Source: CALKHT01 sp964511575
Lineage (GTDB): Bacteria > Planctomycetota > Phycisphaerae > Phycisphaerales > Phycisphaeraceae
Direction: 5' to 3'
Assembly: GCA_964511575.1 (NCBI GenBank)
Contig: CAZEFM010000058.1
Coordinates: 1 to 23,671 of the forward strand
Length of the DNA stretch: 23,671 bases
Part shown: in pieces, positions 1 to 6,689 of the stretch
Layout: each line of letters opens with the position of its first letter
How positions within the stretch are numbered: position 1 is the stretch's first letter
Position numbers and translations under genes: made by a program
Notes under the pieces: model-generated
What the model was told of the DNA's origin: nothing
The model's input: the letters and a program-made list of their open reading frames with translations, nothing else
Databases searched by the model: none

Positions 1-55
1 GTTCGGCGTTCGGCGGCCTATCGCTCACCGTCGGCGCCATCAAGGACCGAAGCCA

Positions 56-499
56 ATGTTACCGAGGCCCGATCTTTCTTCACGGCCGTTTCAACTCACG
101 GTCGAACGCAGCATGGCAGCGTCCCCTGATGAACTGTTCAAGGCTTGGACCGAGCAAATCGAGCGCTGGTTTGCAGCTCCCAATACCTCTTTCATGAAGG
201 CAGAGGTCGATGTGCCGTTCTTCTTTGCCACTCAGTTTGAGAACACGCTGCATCCTCATTACGGCAGATTTCTGAGGCTCGAGCCGGGTCGGCTTGTCGA
301 GCTGACGTGGATGACCGGGGAGGGAGGAACCAACGGCGCTGAAACCCTTGTAACGGTTGCATTCACTCCTCAAGGCGAGGGAACCCATTTGCGGCTTGTC
401 CATGCAGGATTCGCGGACGAAGCATCGAGGAACCGCCATGAACAGGCGTGGCCACTTGTGCTTGAGCAACTTGATAAGGCTCTTGCTGGTGGCGCCTGA
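56..499 (+). CDS. SRPBCC / AHSA1-domain protein
   Basis: This 147-residue protein has the pattern of SRPBCC (START-like, AHSA1) small-ligand-binding proteins: an N-terminal strand and helix 'FQLTVERSMAASPDELFKAW', a central 'HYGRFLRLEPGRLVELTW' strand pair and a C-terminal helix 'RHEQAWPLVLEQLDKAL'. Family members bind hydrophobic ligands in a helix-grip fold, are cytoplasmic and often sit beside an ArsR-type regulator; no such partner is visible because the window starts 55 bases upstream. The ATG at 56 has an AAGGA box at 42-46, nine bases away. The frame stays open to the window start, so a longer N-terminus cannot be excluded. The ligand is unknown. Its neighbours give no clue and it appears independent of the sigma factor downstream. 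Confidence 0.85.
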   Translation: MLPRPDLSSRPFQLTVERSMAASPDELFKAWTEQIERWFAAPNTSFMKAEVDVPFFFATQFENTLHPHYGRFLRLEPGRLVELTWMTGEGGTNGAETLVTVAFTPQGEGTHLRLVHAGFADEASRNRHEQAWPLVLEQLDKALAGGA

Positions 500-917
500 A
501 AACCGCTCGCGCCAATCTTTTCGGGCTTTCGAATCGCTCACGTTCGGACCCCGGCAAGGGCAGGCACCCTCTGCGTGTCCTTGCTCGCGCGGGTAGAACG
601 GCTGTCACATCCACTGCCCCCCACCGCCGAGGGCTGGGACCGATGCCGAACCCCCCAACCCCACCGACCCGATGCGCTTCGCCGGCCTGATTTCGTGATC
701 GCCCGCCCGGCCCTCCTCACCGCGATCGCCTGCTGGATCGCCTGCTGGACGCTGATCGCCGTTTTCGGATGACCAGCCCCGACGCCCCTGCCCTTTTCAG
801 CCGCGTCACACCAACACCGCTAAATTTTTTGTTTTCGCATGTTCACATTTGGCGGAAAAGGCGTCTTAACCTAGTGGCTCGACGTTATTGGGACCGGCCG
901 CGAGGTCGGGGAGCGCC
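500..917. other. Gene-poor stretch between the SRPBCC gene and the ECF sigma factor
   Basis: I see no convincing gene in these 418 bases. A small open frame on the plus strand (GTG at 575 or 695, stop at 770-772) would end in a hydrophobic segment, 'ALLTAIACWIACWTLIAVFG', that could be a membrane helix, but it has no clear ribosome-binding site and its start is proline- and arginine-rich. A short tandem repeat of GATCGCCTGCTGG lies inside it around 725-750. The last 100 bases are more AT-rich (a run of six T near 826) and probably hold the promoter of the sigma factor gene. Confidence 0.5.
842..869 (+). promoter_or_regulatory. Possible promoter of the sigma factor operon
   Basis: TTCACA at 842-847 is followed 16 bases later by TCTTAA at 864-869, a weak sigma70-like pair about 50 bases upstream of the sigma factor ATG. 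It lies in the AT-rich patch just before the gene. An ECF-type autoregulated promoter is an alternative and cannot be recognised by eye. Confidence 0.25.
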
Positions 918-1460
918 ATGGTGTATCCGCCTCAATCATCCAGTTCCCGGTCGCTGGACCACTGCATGGCCCTGTTCGCGCGGTATCAGCGGCGGCTTTA
1001 CCTCTACATCCTGTCGATGGTGCCCAACCCCACCGATGCGGAGGAGGTGCTGCAGGACACGAATATCGCCGTCTGGCAGCATTTTGAGAAGTTCGAGCCG
1101 GGCACGGACTTTCGCGCGTGGGTGTTTCAGATCGCCTATTACCGGGTCCGCAAGCATTACGACCGCAAGCGGCGCGACGGGCTGAGCTTCAGCAACGAGT
1201 TGCTGGATGAGCTGAGCCTGATGCACCATCGGCACAGCGATGTGCTGGAGGAACGCCGTGCCGCGTTGCCCTCGTGCATCGAAAAGCTGCCGCCACAGGA
1301 TCAGGAACTCGTCGATCTGGTGTACGGCCAGGGCGTGGCGGTGGCACAGGTCGCGGAACGGATGGAACGCAAAATCACGAGCGTTTACCGCTCGCTGCGC
1401 CGCATCCGGCAACTGCTTTTCTCGTGCATCGAAGCACGTTTGGGAAAGGCGGCGCAATGA
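918..1460 (+). CDS. ECF RNA polymerase sigma factor (Rhodopirellula/Verrucomicrobium type)
   Basis: This 180-residue protein has the two-domain plan of an ECF sigma factor. Region 2 lies at about residues 15-85 ('DAEEVLQDTNIAVWQHFEKF', then 'FRAWVFQIAYYRVRKHYDRK'). Region 4 lies at about 118-172, with a helix-turn-helix around 'VAQVAERMERKITSVYRSL'. The subgroup is typical of Planctomycetes and Verrucomicrobia, where it sits before a FecR-domain membrane protein, as here. The ATG at 918 is preceded by GGGGAG at 908-913; an in-frame TTG at 888 would add ten unlikely residues. The stop overlaps the next start (ATGA at 1457-1460), so sigma factor and FecR partner are translationally coupled. It probably directs polymerase to genes of the cell envelope, perhaps those immediately downstream; that target is inference. 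Confidence 0.93.
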   Translation: MVYPPQSSSSRSLDHCMALFARYQRRLYLYILSMVPNPTDAEEVLQDTNIAVWQHFEKFEPGTDFRAWVFQIAYYRVRKHYDRKRRDGLSFSNELLDELSLMHHRHSDVLEERRAALPSCIEKLPPQDQELVDLVYGQGVAVAQVAERMERKITSVYRSLRRIRQLLFSCIEARLGKAAQ

Positions 1461-3199
1461 ATCTGCCTGAAGAACACGCCGAGTTGCTGGACCTGATCGA
1501 TGCCGCGTATCACGGCGTGATCGAGCCGGCACAGGTCGCGCGCCTCGAAGCGATCCTGAAAGGCAACCCGGAGGCGCAATGGTTCTACCTGCGGCAGATC
1601 GACCTGCACGGCTCCATCGCATGGACGTGCAGCGCCAATGCGGAGCATGATGTCCTGTGCAATCTGCGCGAGCGCATCGCGCCATGCGCCAACACCGATG
1701 TGCCATCGCCCGACAGCACGGAGTCGCTGCTCATGGAGGCGATCGAGATCGACGCCCGGGCCCGCGCCCGACGACAGGCGGAACGTGAGCTCGACGAAGC
1801 CGCACGACAACGCGATGCAGCCGAGCGACTCGATGCGCAACGTTTCATGTTCGACCCGGCGGCACAGTCGGTTCCCGTGCGGCACATCGTGATCCCGCGC
1901 TGGCTGGCGTACGGCGCGGTGGCGGCGATTGTCGCGCTCACGGCGATGCTGGTGTGGCCGATGTTTCAACGCACACCGATCGAGCCGGTCAGCGACCCCG
2001 CACCACCGACGATCGCGTTCACGCTCAGCGGTGAGGTCGATGCGGTTTGGGCGGCCGACGGCGAGCCGCGCGGCATTATCGAAGGCAACGTGCAGCACCT
2101 CACCGCATCACGCCTGCAACTGGAAAGCGGCTGGGTCGAACTGGTGAGCCGTCGCGGCGCGCGGATCATCGTCCAGGGCCCGGCAGTATTCGAACCATCC
2201 TCCGAAGAGGAACTGAAACTGCACGCGGGACAACTGATGGCCTACTGTCCGCCCGGCGCGGAGGGACTGACCGTGCTGACGCCACGCGGCACGGTGGTCG
2301 ATCTCGGCACGCGGTTCGGCGTGACGGTGGAGCCGCAGCGTGATGTGGAGGTTTACGTTTTCGAAGGTGCCGTCGATGCGGTAAGCCTCGCCGGCGACAA
2401 GGTGCGACTCCATTCCGGCGACTTCGCCCTCGTCGAGCGGGAACGCGTCGTCCCGCAACGCAACGTGGTCGGCGTTTCGGCGTGGCGGTTCGTCAGCGAC
2501 CTTGCGGAAGCGCGACGAAGGCGGGTTCTCGAGGTGCCCTTCTCCGATGCGGTCCGCTACATCTATCGCGATTCCTACCTGTCGCCCACCGGGTCGAGCG
2601 GGACGTATCGCGTGCGGGGCGATGCGCTGCACATCGAACCGGGGCCGGGCAACACCGCCACCGTCTTCCTGCCGATGCGTCAGCAACTGCTCGCGGTGGG
2701 CGACATCTGGGCGGTGGACGTCGAACTGGATTACGACGAGCGTGACTCGCTGGGCGCGTACGTCACGGTGTCAGCCGATTTCGTGCAGCCGGGCCGCGCT
2801 TCGGAAAACTTCAACCGCCGCAACGTGCCGGGCCTGTTGGTGCGGCGAACGACGCTGGACCAAGGCGTGGTGCGACTTCACAGCGTCTATCAGCGCAGCG
2901 CACCGATCAACGATCTGAGCGCCCCGAGCGATTCCGGCGGCGAAGGGTTGAGCGACCCGGGCGGCCCACTGACCATCGTGGTGCATCGCGTCGCGGCGAA
3001 CCGGTTCGCGTTTCATGTGGGCGTTGCCGCCACCGGCGAGCTGATCAAGCTGGGCGAGCGCACGCACGATGAACTGGCGACCTATCGCGACCTTTGCCTG
3101 GGCTTTGAATGCTACAGCATGCGCGGCACCAGCACCGCGATGTTCAGCCGACTTCGCAAACTCGAACAGGTTGACCTTTGGAGGGATGGCGGCACCTAG
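1457..3199 (+). CDS. FecR-domain membrane protein, likely anti-sigma partner
   Basis: The 580-residue product begins with a cytoplasmic helical part (residues 1-145) rich in Arg, Glu and Ala, including a probable coiled coil at about 98-128. One membrane helix follows at 149-170 ('WLAYGAVAAIVALTAMLVW'), then a FecR domain at about 188-312 with its core 'TPRGTVVDLGTRFGV'. The C-terminal half (about 350-580) is beta-rich and resembles the LamG-like sensory domains often fused to FecR in this phylum; I do not identify it firmly. The expected topology puts the N-terminus inside, binding the sigma factor, and FecR plus the C-terminal domain outside as sensor. The start is the ATG overlapping the sigma factor stop; the frame is open further upstream to 1274, but that part only runs antiparallel to the sigma gene's codons. 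Confidence 0.88.
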   Translation: MNLPEEHAELLDLIDAAYHGVIEPAQVARLEAILKGNPEAQWFYLRQIDLHGSIAWTCSANAEHDVLCNLRERIAPCANTDVPSPDSTESLLMEAIEIDARARARRQAERELDEAARQRDAAERLDAQRFMFDPAAQSVPVRHIVIPRWLAYGAVAAIVALTAMLVWPMFQRTPIEPVSDPAPPTIAFTLSGEVDAVWAADGEPRGIIEGNVQHLTASRLQLESGWVELVSRRGARIIVQGPAVFEPSSEEELKLHAGQLMAYCPPGAEGLTVLTPRGTVVDLGTRFGVTVEPQRDVEVYVFEGAVDAVSLAGDKVRLHSGDFALVERERVVPQRNVVGVSAWRFVSDLAEARRRRVLEVPFSDAVRYIYRDSYLSPTGSSGTYRVRGDALHIEPGPGNTATVFLPMRQQLLAVGDIWAVDVELDYDERDSLGAYVTVSADFVQPGRASENFNRRNVPGLLVRRTTLDQGVVRLHSVYQRSAPINDLSAPSDSGGEGLSDPGGPLTIVVHRVAANRFAFHVGVAATGELIKLGERTHDELATYRDLCLGFECYSMRGTSTAMFSRLRKLEQVDLWRDGGT

Positions 3200-3266
3200 C
3201 GCCGACCGCGCAACAACGCCGCCACGAAAGGAGGGATTCGTCAGTCAACGCAATGGTTTCACGGTG

Positions 3267-3294
3267 TTCCCGTACGACGGGGAGATTTTTCTTT
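3267..3294 (+). terminator. Intrinsic terminator-like hairpin between fecR-type gene and PEP-CTERM gene
   Basis: TTCCCGT (3267-3273) pairs with ACGGGGA (3277-3283) around an ACG loop, giving a seven-pair stem with one G-T wobble. GATTTTTCTTT follows directly. This is the form of a Rho-independent terminator on the plus strand. It lies 28 bases before the next start codon, so it could stop sigma/FecR transcription or act as an attenuator of the downstream genes. Confidence 0.6.
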
Positions 3295-3309
3295 ACACGT
3301 CATCTACTC

Positions 3310-3315
3310 AAGGAG
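3310..3315 (+). promoter_or_regulatory. Ribosome-binding site of the first PEP-CTERM gene
   Basis: AAGGAG six bases before the ATG at 3322 decides this start over in-frame upstream codons from 3178, which overlap the end of the FecR gene. Confidence 0.75.
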
Positions 3316-3321
3316 ATTGCC

Positions 3322-4014
3322 ATGTTTCGCAACGCAAAGCATCTGACAGCGGTGGTTCTCGGCACAATGCTGGCATGGAGCAGCACTGCCCAGGCGGTCA
3401 TTCTGGTGGAGAACCATTCCTTCGAAGCCAACGCCGCCACCAACGAGTTCCCGATCGACTGGGTCGCGACCAATGCGGCAAAAACGTCTTCGCCCTCGGG
3501 CATCACCGATGGCACCAAGGTGGTTTACCTCGCCGGACTGAACCAGCGTGTGCTGCAGGCGCTGCATCACGAGGACACCTCGCCGCTGCTCTGGTCGGGC
3601 GATGAGATCTTCGAAGTCACCGCGACGCTGGGCAAACCGACGTGGCGGCTCGACACCGACAACGACGGTGTGCGCTTCGTCATCGGCCAGTATCACGAAG
3701 GCGTCTACACCGAACTGGCATCGTCGATCATCAGCATCGACCACCTGCTGCCCCAGTCGCCCAGCACCACGACGGTGTTCGAGGATTTCACCGTGACGTT
3801 CGACACCAGCGTGTTCGACGTGGCGCCGACACCCGGATCGCAGGTCTACATCGCGTTCATCGCCCAGAAGATCGCCGCCGGCGGCAGCAACGCCACCACC
3901 GCTTCGGCGTACGTCGACAACGTGCGCGTGGCGCTGGTGCCCGAGCCTGCCTCGCTGGTGCTGATGGGAACGGGAGCGCTGCTGGTGCTGCGCCGTCGTC
4001 GCGCGGTGCTGTAA
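3322..4014 (+). CDS. PEP-CTERM sorting domain protein
   Basis: The 230-residue protein has a signal peptide at 1-25 with cleavage predicted after 'AQA', a beta-rich body, and a C-terminal PEP-CTERM tail: 'VPEPASLVLMG', a hydrophobic helix, then a basic cluster 'LRRRR'. Such tails are recognised by exosortase, which sorts proteins to the exterior or to exopolysaccharide-associated sites. The body ('VENHSFEANAATNEFPIDW', then 'STTTVFEDFTVTFD' and 'ASAYVDNVRVALVPEPAS') matches the common 'NxSFE...DNVRV' layout of carbohydrate-binding-like PEP-CTERM proteins, so a jelly-roll domain is likely. It lies behind a terminator-like hairpin and 67 bases before a pseudopilin gene. No exosortase gene is in the window. 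A structural or adhesive role at the cell surface is inferred. Confidence 0.88.
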   Translation: MFRNAKHLTAVVLGTMLAWSSTAQAVILVENHSFEANAATNEFPIDWVATNAAKTSSPSGITDGTKVVYLAGLNQRVLQALHHEDTSPLLWSGDEIFEVTATLGKPTWRLDTDNDGVRFVIGQYHEGVYTELASSIISIDHLLPQSPSTTTVFEDFTVTFDTSVFDVAPTPGSQVYIAFIAQKIAAGGSNATTASAYVDNVRVALVPEPASLVLMGTGALLVLRRRRAVL

Positions 4015-4067
4015 CGGTTCGTTCATGCCGCGTCGCGCCGCCTTCGTTGCGTGCGACGCTTTGTACC

Positions 4068-4071
4068 GGAG
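4068..4071 (+). promoter_or_regulatory. Ribosome-binding site of the first pseudopilin gene
   Basis: GGAG seven bases before the ATG at 4079 supports this start rather than the upstream in-frame codon at 4025. Confidence 0.6.
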
Positions 4072-4078
4072 TTTTATC

Positions 4079-4858
4079 ATGACAGCGCCATCCCGTGCGC
4101 GATCTCGCGGTTTTACGCTCATCGAACTGCTGGTGGTGATCTCGATCATTGCACTGCTGATAGCGCTGCTGTTGCCAGCGCTATCGGCAGCGCGAGACGC
4201 CGCATACCGCGTCAAGTGTGCTTCCAACAGCAAGCAGATGCTCACCGCCATCATGACCATGGCGGCGGAAAACGACGGCAAGTACCCCCAGCACGAAGCC
4301 GTCTTCCCCGACCACGTGAAGGCGACCAACACCATCGGCACCTCGCTGTGGGAGGAGATGTACCACGGCGGGTACCTCGTCGACGGCAGCATCACGATCT
4401 GCCCGCTCACGCAGGATTTCGGCTGGATCTACACCGACAACAAGTTTCGCGAGCCGGGCGGCGGCTGGGGCGCGTGGAACAGCACGCCCACCGCCAGCAA
4501 CATCGCCACCAGCTACGCGTTCTTCGCCCACTACATCACCGAGGCACACTCCAAGGTGACGTGGATGGACGATGAACCCGCCTGGCCCAACACCATGGCG
4601 GAAGGCACCGCCAACAACGTTCTGCTGTCACATCGCATCGTGCGGATCTCCATGGGGTCAGGACCCAACGGCACCAACGTCTACGACTTCGGCCACCGCG
4701 GACGGCAGTGGGGAACCGATGGCGTGATCGCATCCGAATCCACCGTCGTCGGCTACGGCGACGGGCACGCAGTGATCCGCGGCAAGGATGAACTTCGCGC
4801 CCGGGCACGCGTGCTCAAGCCCGGCCGGGTCGGATACGAAATGGAGTTCTACTATTGA
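4079..4858 (+). CDS. Type II secretion / type IV pilin-like pseudopilin
   Basis: The 259-residue protein carries a class III prepilin signal: a short basic leader 'SRARSRG' cut by prepilin peptidase before Phe12, Glu16 at the conserved +5 position, and the helix 'FTLIELLVVISIIALLIALL'. The large C-terminal domain ends with 'VVGYGDGHAVI', a degenerate form of the H-X9-DG motif of planctomycetal pseudopilins; the His is not at the canonical spacing. Such proteins are massively expanded in Planctomycetes and are thought to assemble in the periplasm, but most have no assigned function. The stop TGA at 4856-4858 overlaps a TTG start of the next gene, so the two are probably translated together. 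Confidence 0.88.
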   Translation: MTAPSRARSRGFTLIELLVVISIIALLIALLLPALSAARDAAYRVKCASNSKQMLTAIMTMAAENDGKYPQHEAVFPDHVKATNTIGTSLWEEMYHGGYLVDGSITICPLTQDFGWIYTDNKFREPGGGWGAWNSTPTASNIATSYAFFAHYITEAHSKVTWMDDEPAWPNTMAEGTANNVLLSHRIVRISMGSGPNGTNVYDFGHRGRQWGTDGVIASESTVVGYGDGHAVIRGKDELRARARVLKPGRVGYEMEFYY

Positions 4859-5964
4859 AATCGCTACCTGCTGTTTCGTGGCGTCGTCTGATGCGTTTCA
4901 CCGTTGTCCTCAGCGCGCTCATGCTCGCGCTGCTGCTGGGGGCCGCGGCGCAGGGACCGGCCGCAACCGAACCGAAGATCATCCCCGCGCGTCCGCCCGG
5001 CCGGGTGCGTCCCCCCGTGGTCAATCCCTACGCCAACGTCGACTGGGACACCGCGCATCACCTTCATTCGCTGTCGCACATCCACACCGGCTGGGGCGAT
5101 GCGCCGCCGATCTATCGCCGCGTTCGCGCGCTCTACGATCGCGGCATACGTCACTTTCCCTTTTCCAACTACTACCCTTCCGCCCCCTACTACCCACTCA
5201 AGGATTACCTGCCCGATTTGCCCGATGATGTACTCGTCGGCCCCAACGCTGAACATCACACCATGACCAACACGCCGCTGCACTTCAACAGCCTCGGCAG
5301 CTTCTTCCGCAGCGGCAGCCCGCAGGGAGAGCAACCCAAAGGTGTTCGCCGAACCTGGCAGCACGCTTTCCGCGCAACGCTCGATCACCTTCAGTTTCCC
5401 GATGGCGGCGGCATCACCATCAACCATCCCGTATGGTCCAGGCTCACCCTCGCCCAAACCATCGAAATGTTCGACTACGACCCGCGCGTGCTCGGCATCG
5501 AGGTGTACAACGATGTGTGCGAGAAACGCACCGACACGCCCGAACTGGGCTGGAGCGATGACTACTGGCAGACGATGCTCGGCACGGGTCGCTTCGTGAT
5601 CGGCTTCTTCGTCATCGACCACTCCGATGACGACCCGCTCGGCCGCAACGTTCTGCTTGTGCCCGAACTGACGGAGCACGAAGCGATGCGCGCCTATCGA
5701 CGCGGCGCGTTCTACGGCGCGCTGCGCGGCACCGCCAAAATCAACCGCATCAGCGTCGATCTGCCCATCGTCAGCATCGACACGGACAAGGGCGAAAAGG
5801 TGCGTTTCATCACCCAGACAGGCGTGGTCCAGGAATCGCAGGGCAACCGCGCCGAATACCGCCTCACCGGCCGCGAAGTCTTCGTCCGCATCGAAGTCGA
5901 CTGCCCCGAAGGCGAACGCCTCTTCTCCCAACCCATCATGTTCGTCCCATCTCCGAAAAAGTAA
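4855..5964 (+). CDS. Exported PHP-domain-like putative metal-dependent hydrolase
   Basis: The 369-residue protein starts with a long signal or anchor segment (hydrophobic at about 14-33). Its body then carries the metal-ligand layout of PHP phosphoesterases: 'HLHSLSHIH' (His69, His71), 'GPNAEHH' (Glu133 and two His), 'TINHP' (His191) and 'FVIDHSDDDP' (Asp255, His256). PHP domains hydrolyse phosphoester bonds with two or three metal ions; exported planctomycetal versions have no settled substrate. I chose the TTG at 4855 because GGAG lies eight bases before it (4843-4846) and it overlaps the pseudopilin stop. The ATG at 4891 would still leave a good signal peptide and is a real alternative. 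Linkage to a pseudopilin, a PEP-CTERM protein and an ECF/FecR pair points to an envelope or extracellular job. Confidence 0.78.
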   Translation: MKSLPAVSWRRLMRFTVVLSALMLALLLGAAAQGPAATEPKIIPARPPGRVRPPVVNPYANVDWDTAHHLHSLSHIHTGWGDAPPIYRRVRALYDRGIRHFPFSNYYPSAPYYPLKDYLPDLPDDVLVGPNAEHHTMTNTPLHFNSLGSFFRSGSPQGEQPKGVRRTWQHAFRATLDHLQFPDGGGITINHPVWSRLTLAQTIEMFDYDPRVLGIEVYNDVCEKRTDTPELGWSDDYWQTMLGTGRFVIGFFVIDHSDDDPLGRNVLLVPELTEHEAMRAYRRGAFYGALRGTAKINRISVDLPIVSIDTDKGEKVRFITQTGVVQESQGNRAEYRLTGREVFVRIEVDCPEGERLFSQPIMFVPSPKK

Positions 5965-6000
5965 CCGTCACCACCCATTACAAACGACCGGCTCTTCTCT

Positions 6001-6034
6001 AAAACCCGGGGATGGCCATCCCCCGGCTTTAAAA
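6001..6034. terminator. Palindromic terminator-like element
   Basis: GGGGATGGCCATCCCC (6008-6023) is a perfect palindrome able to form a six-pair stem with a GGCC loop. It is extended by CC/GG and flanked by AAAA before and CTTTAAAA after. It lies 37 bases past the stop of the PHP-like gene. The short T tract makes termination plausible in either direction but weaker than a classical site. Confidence 0.5.
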
Positions 6035-6080
6035 CGTGTTGCTCCGTCGCAACGCGCGCACAAAGATGCACGCGATGGAC

Positions 6081-6109
6081 TTGAATCGCCACTGATTTTC
6101 GGGTAGAAT
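6081..6109 (+). promoter_or_regulatory. Sigma70-like promoter in the long intergenic stretch
   Basis: TTGAAT (6081-6086) and TAGAAT (6104-6109) are separated by exactly 17 bases. It points toward the secretin N-terminal-domain gene, 580 bases away, and would give it an unusually long leader. Confidence 0.45.
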
Positions 6110-6675
6110 TAGGGTTGATTTGCGCGGATTGCCGAGCAGGTCGCCCGCCCGAATCGCCGAAATCATGTCGTGTTTGTCGTGGGGGTGACATTGCTGAAAA
6201 ACGATGGAAATATTGATTTTCAAAGGAGATGCGTACTGATGTGCCGGGGTGGCCCCGGGGGGGGGACGACATCGCGTTTTCCGGATTCAGGATGTGTGTC
6301 TGACTCGGGCGGTGTGCGTGGCTCGCTGAAGCGACGACGCCGGAGTGCGCCATGTGCGCTGTGGGTAAAAACCAGTGGATCAGAGGTCGGAGGTCCGCCC
6401 CATTGGCCAATTCCGTTGGCCATCCGCACGTTTTCCAGCGTTTCCGGGAACTTTGCCCTGGCTCGTGCGTCGATTGTGATTGGGTCGCCGAGCAAGCCGA
6501 TTAGAATGGGGCGGGTGGTCTGCCCCGGGTTTTGCAGAAGGGACCGGTGTTCCGGGCGATCGGGAACTTCAAAGGGCTTTCGGGGGAAGTTTCCGGGGCA
6601 GCTTTCCGGGAAGCTCCGGAGTTTTTCAGGGGACCCGGGCATTTTGGGGCGGCGCGTGACGCGACGGCCCGCATG

Positions 6676-6682
6676 AAAGGAG
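6676..6682 (+). promoter_or_regulatory. Ribosome-binding site of the secretin N-terminal-domain gene
   Basis: AAAGGAG seven bases before the ATG at 6690 fixes this start. Confidence 0.75.
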
Positions 6683-6689
6683 CAAGCCG

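Larger units (their letters stand above)
5965..6689. other. 725-base intergenic stretch with terminator, promoter and repeated boxes
   Basis: I see no convincing protein gene here. In order it holds a palindromic terminator-like element (6001-6034), a sigma70-like promoter (6081-6109), a strong hairpin CCGGGG-TGG-CCCCGG (6244-6258) running into nine consecutive G, two TTGGCCA boxes around 6402-6422, and a cluster of TTCCGGGAA-like boxes (6441-6450, 6550-6556, 6590-6597, 6603-6612). A plus-strand frame from the ATG at 6239 to 6676 would encode 145 residues and has AAAGGAG upstream. Its product is low-complexity, matches no family I know and is probably spurious. A long structured leader of the next gene, or an RNA gene, is possible. 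Confidence 0.5.

Noticed and set aside
575..772. Small frame ending in a hydrophobic helix
   Set aside because: Weak alternative start, no ribosome-binding site, and the hydrophobic end comes partly from a short DNA repeat.
3304..5931. Long minus-strand open frames of 368 and 355 codons opposite the PEP-CTERM, pseudopilin and PHP-like genes
   Set aside because: They are shadows of plus-strand genes with signal peptides, motifs and good ribosome-binding sites.
6029..6223. Minus-strand 64-codon frame
   Set aside because: TTG start without a ribosome-binding site, and it crosses the predicted promoter; no known motif.
6239..6676. Plus-strand frame of 145 codons with AAAGGAG upstream
   Set aside because: The spacing is acceptable, but the product is low-complexity Gly/Arg/Ser-rich, crosses the repeated TTCCGGGAA boxes and matches nothing known. 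Kept only as part of the intergenic description.
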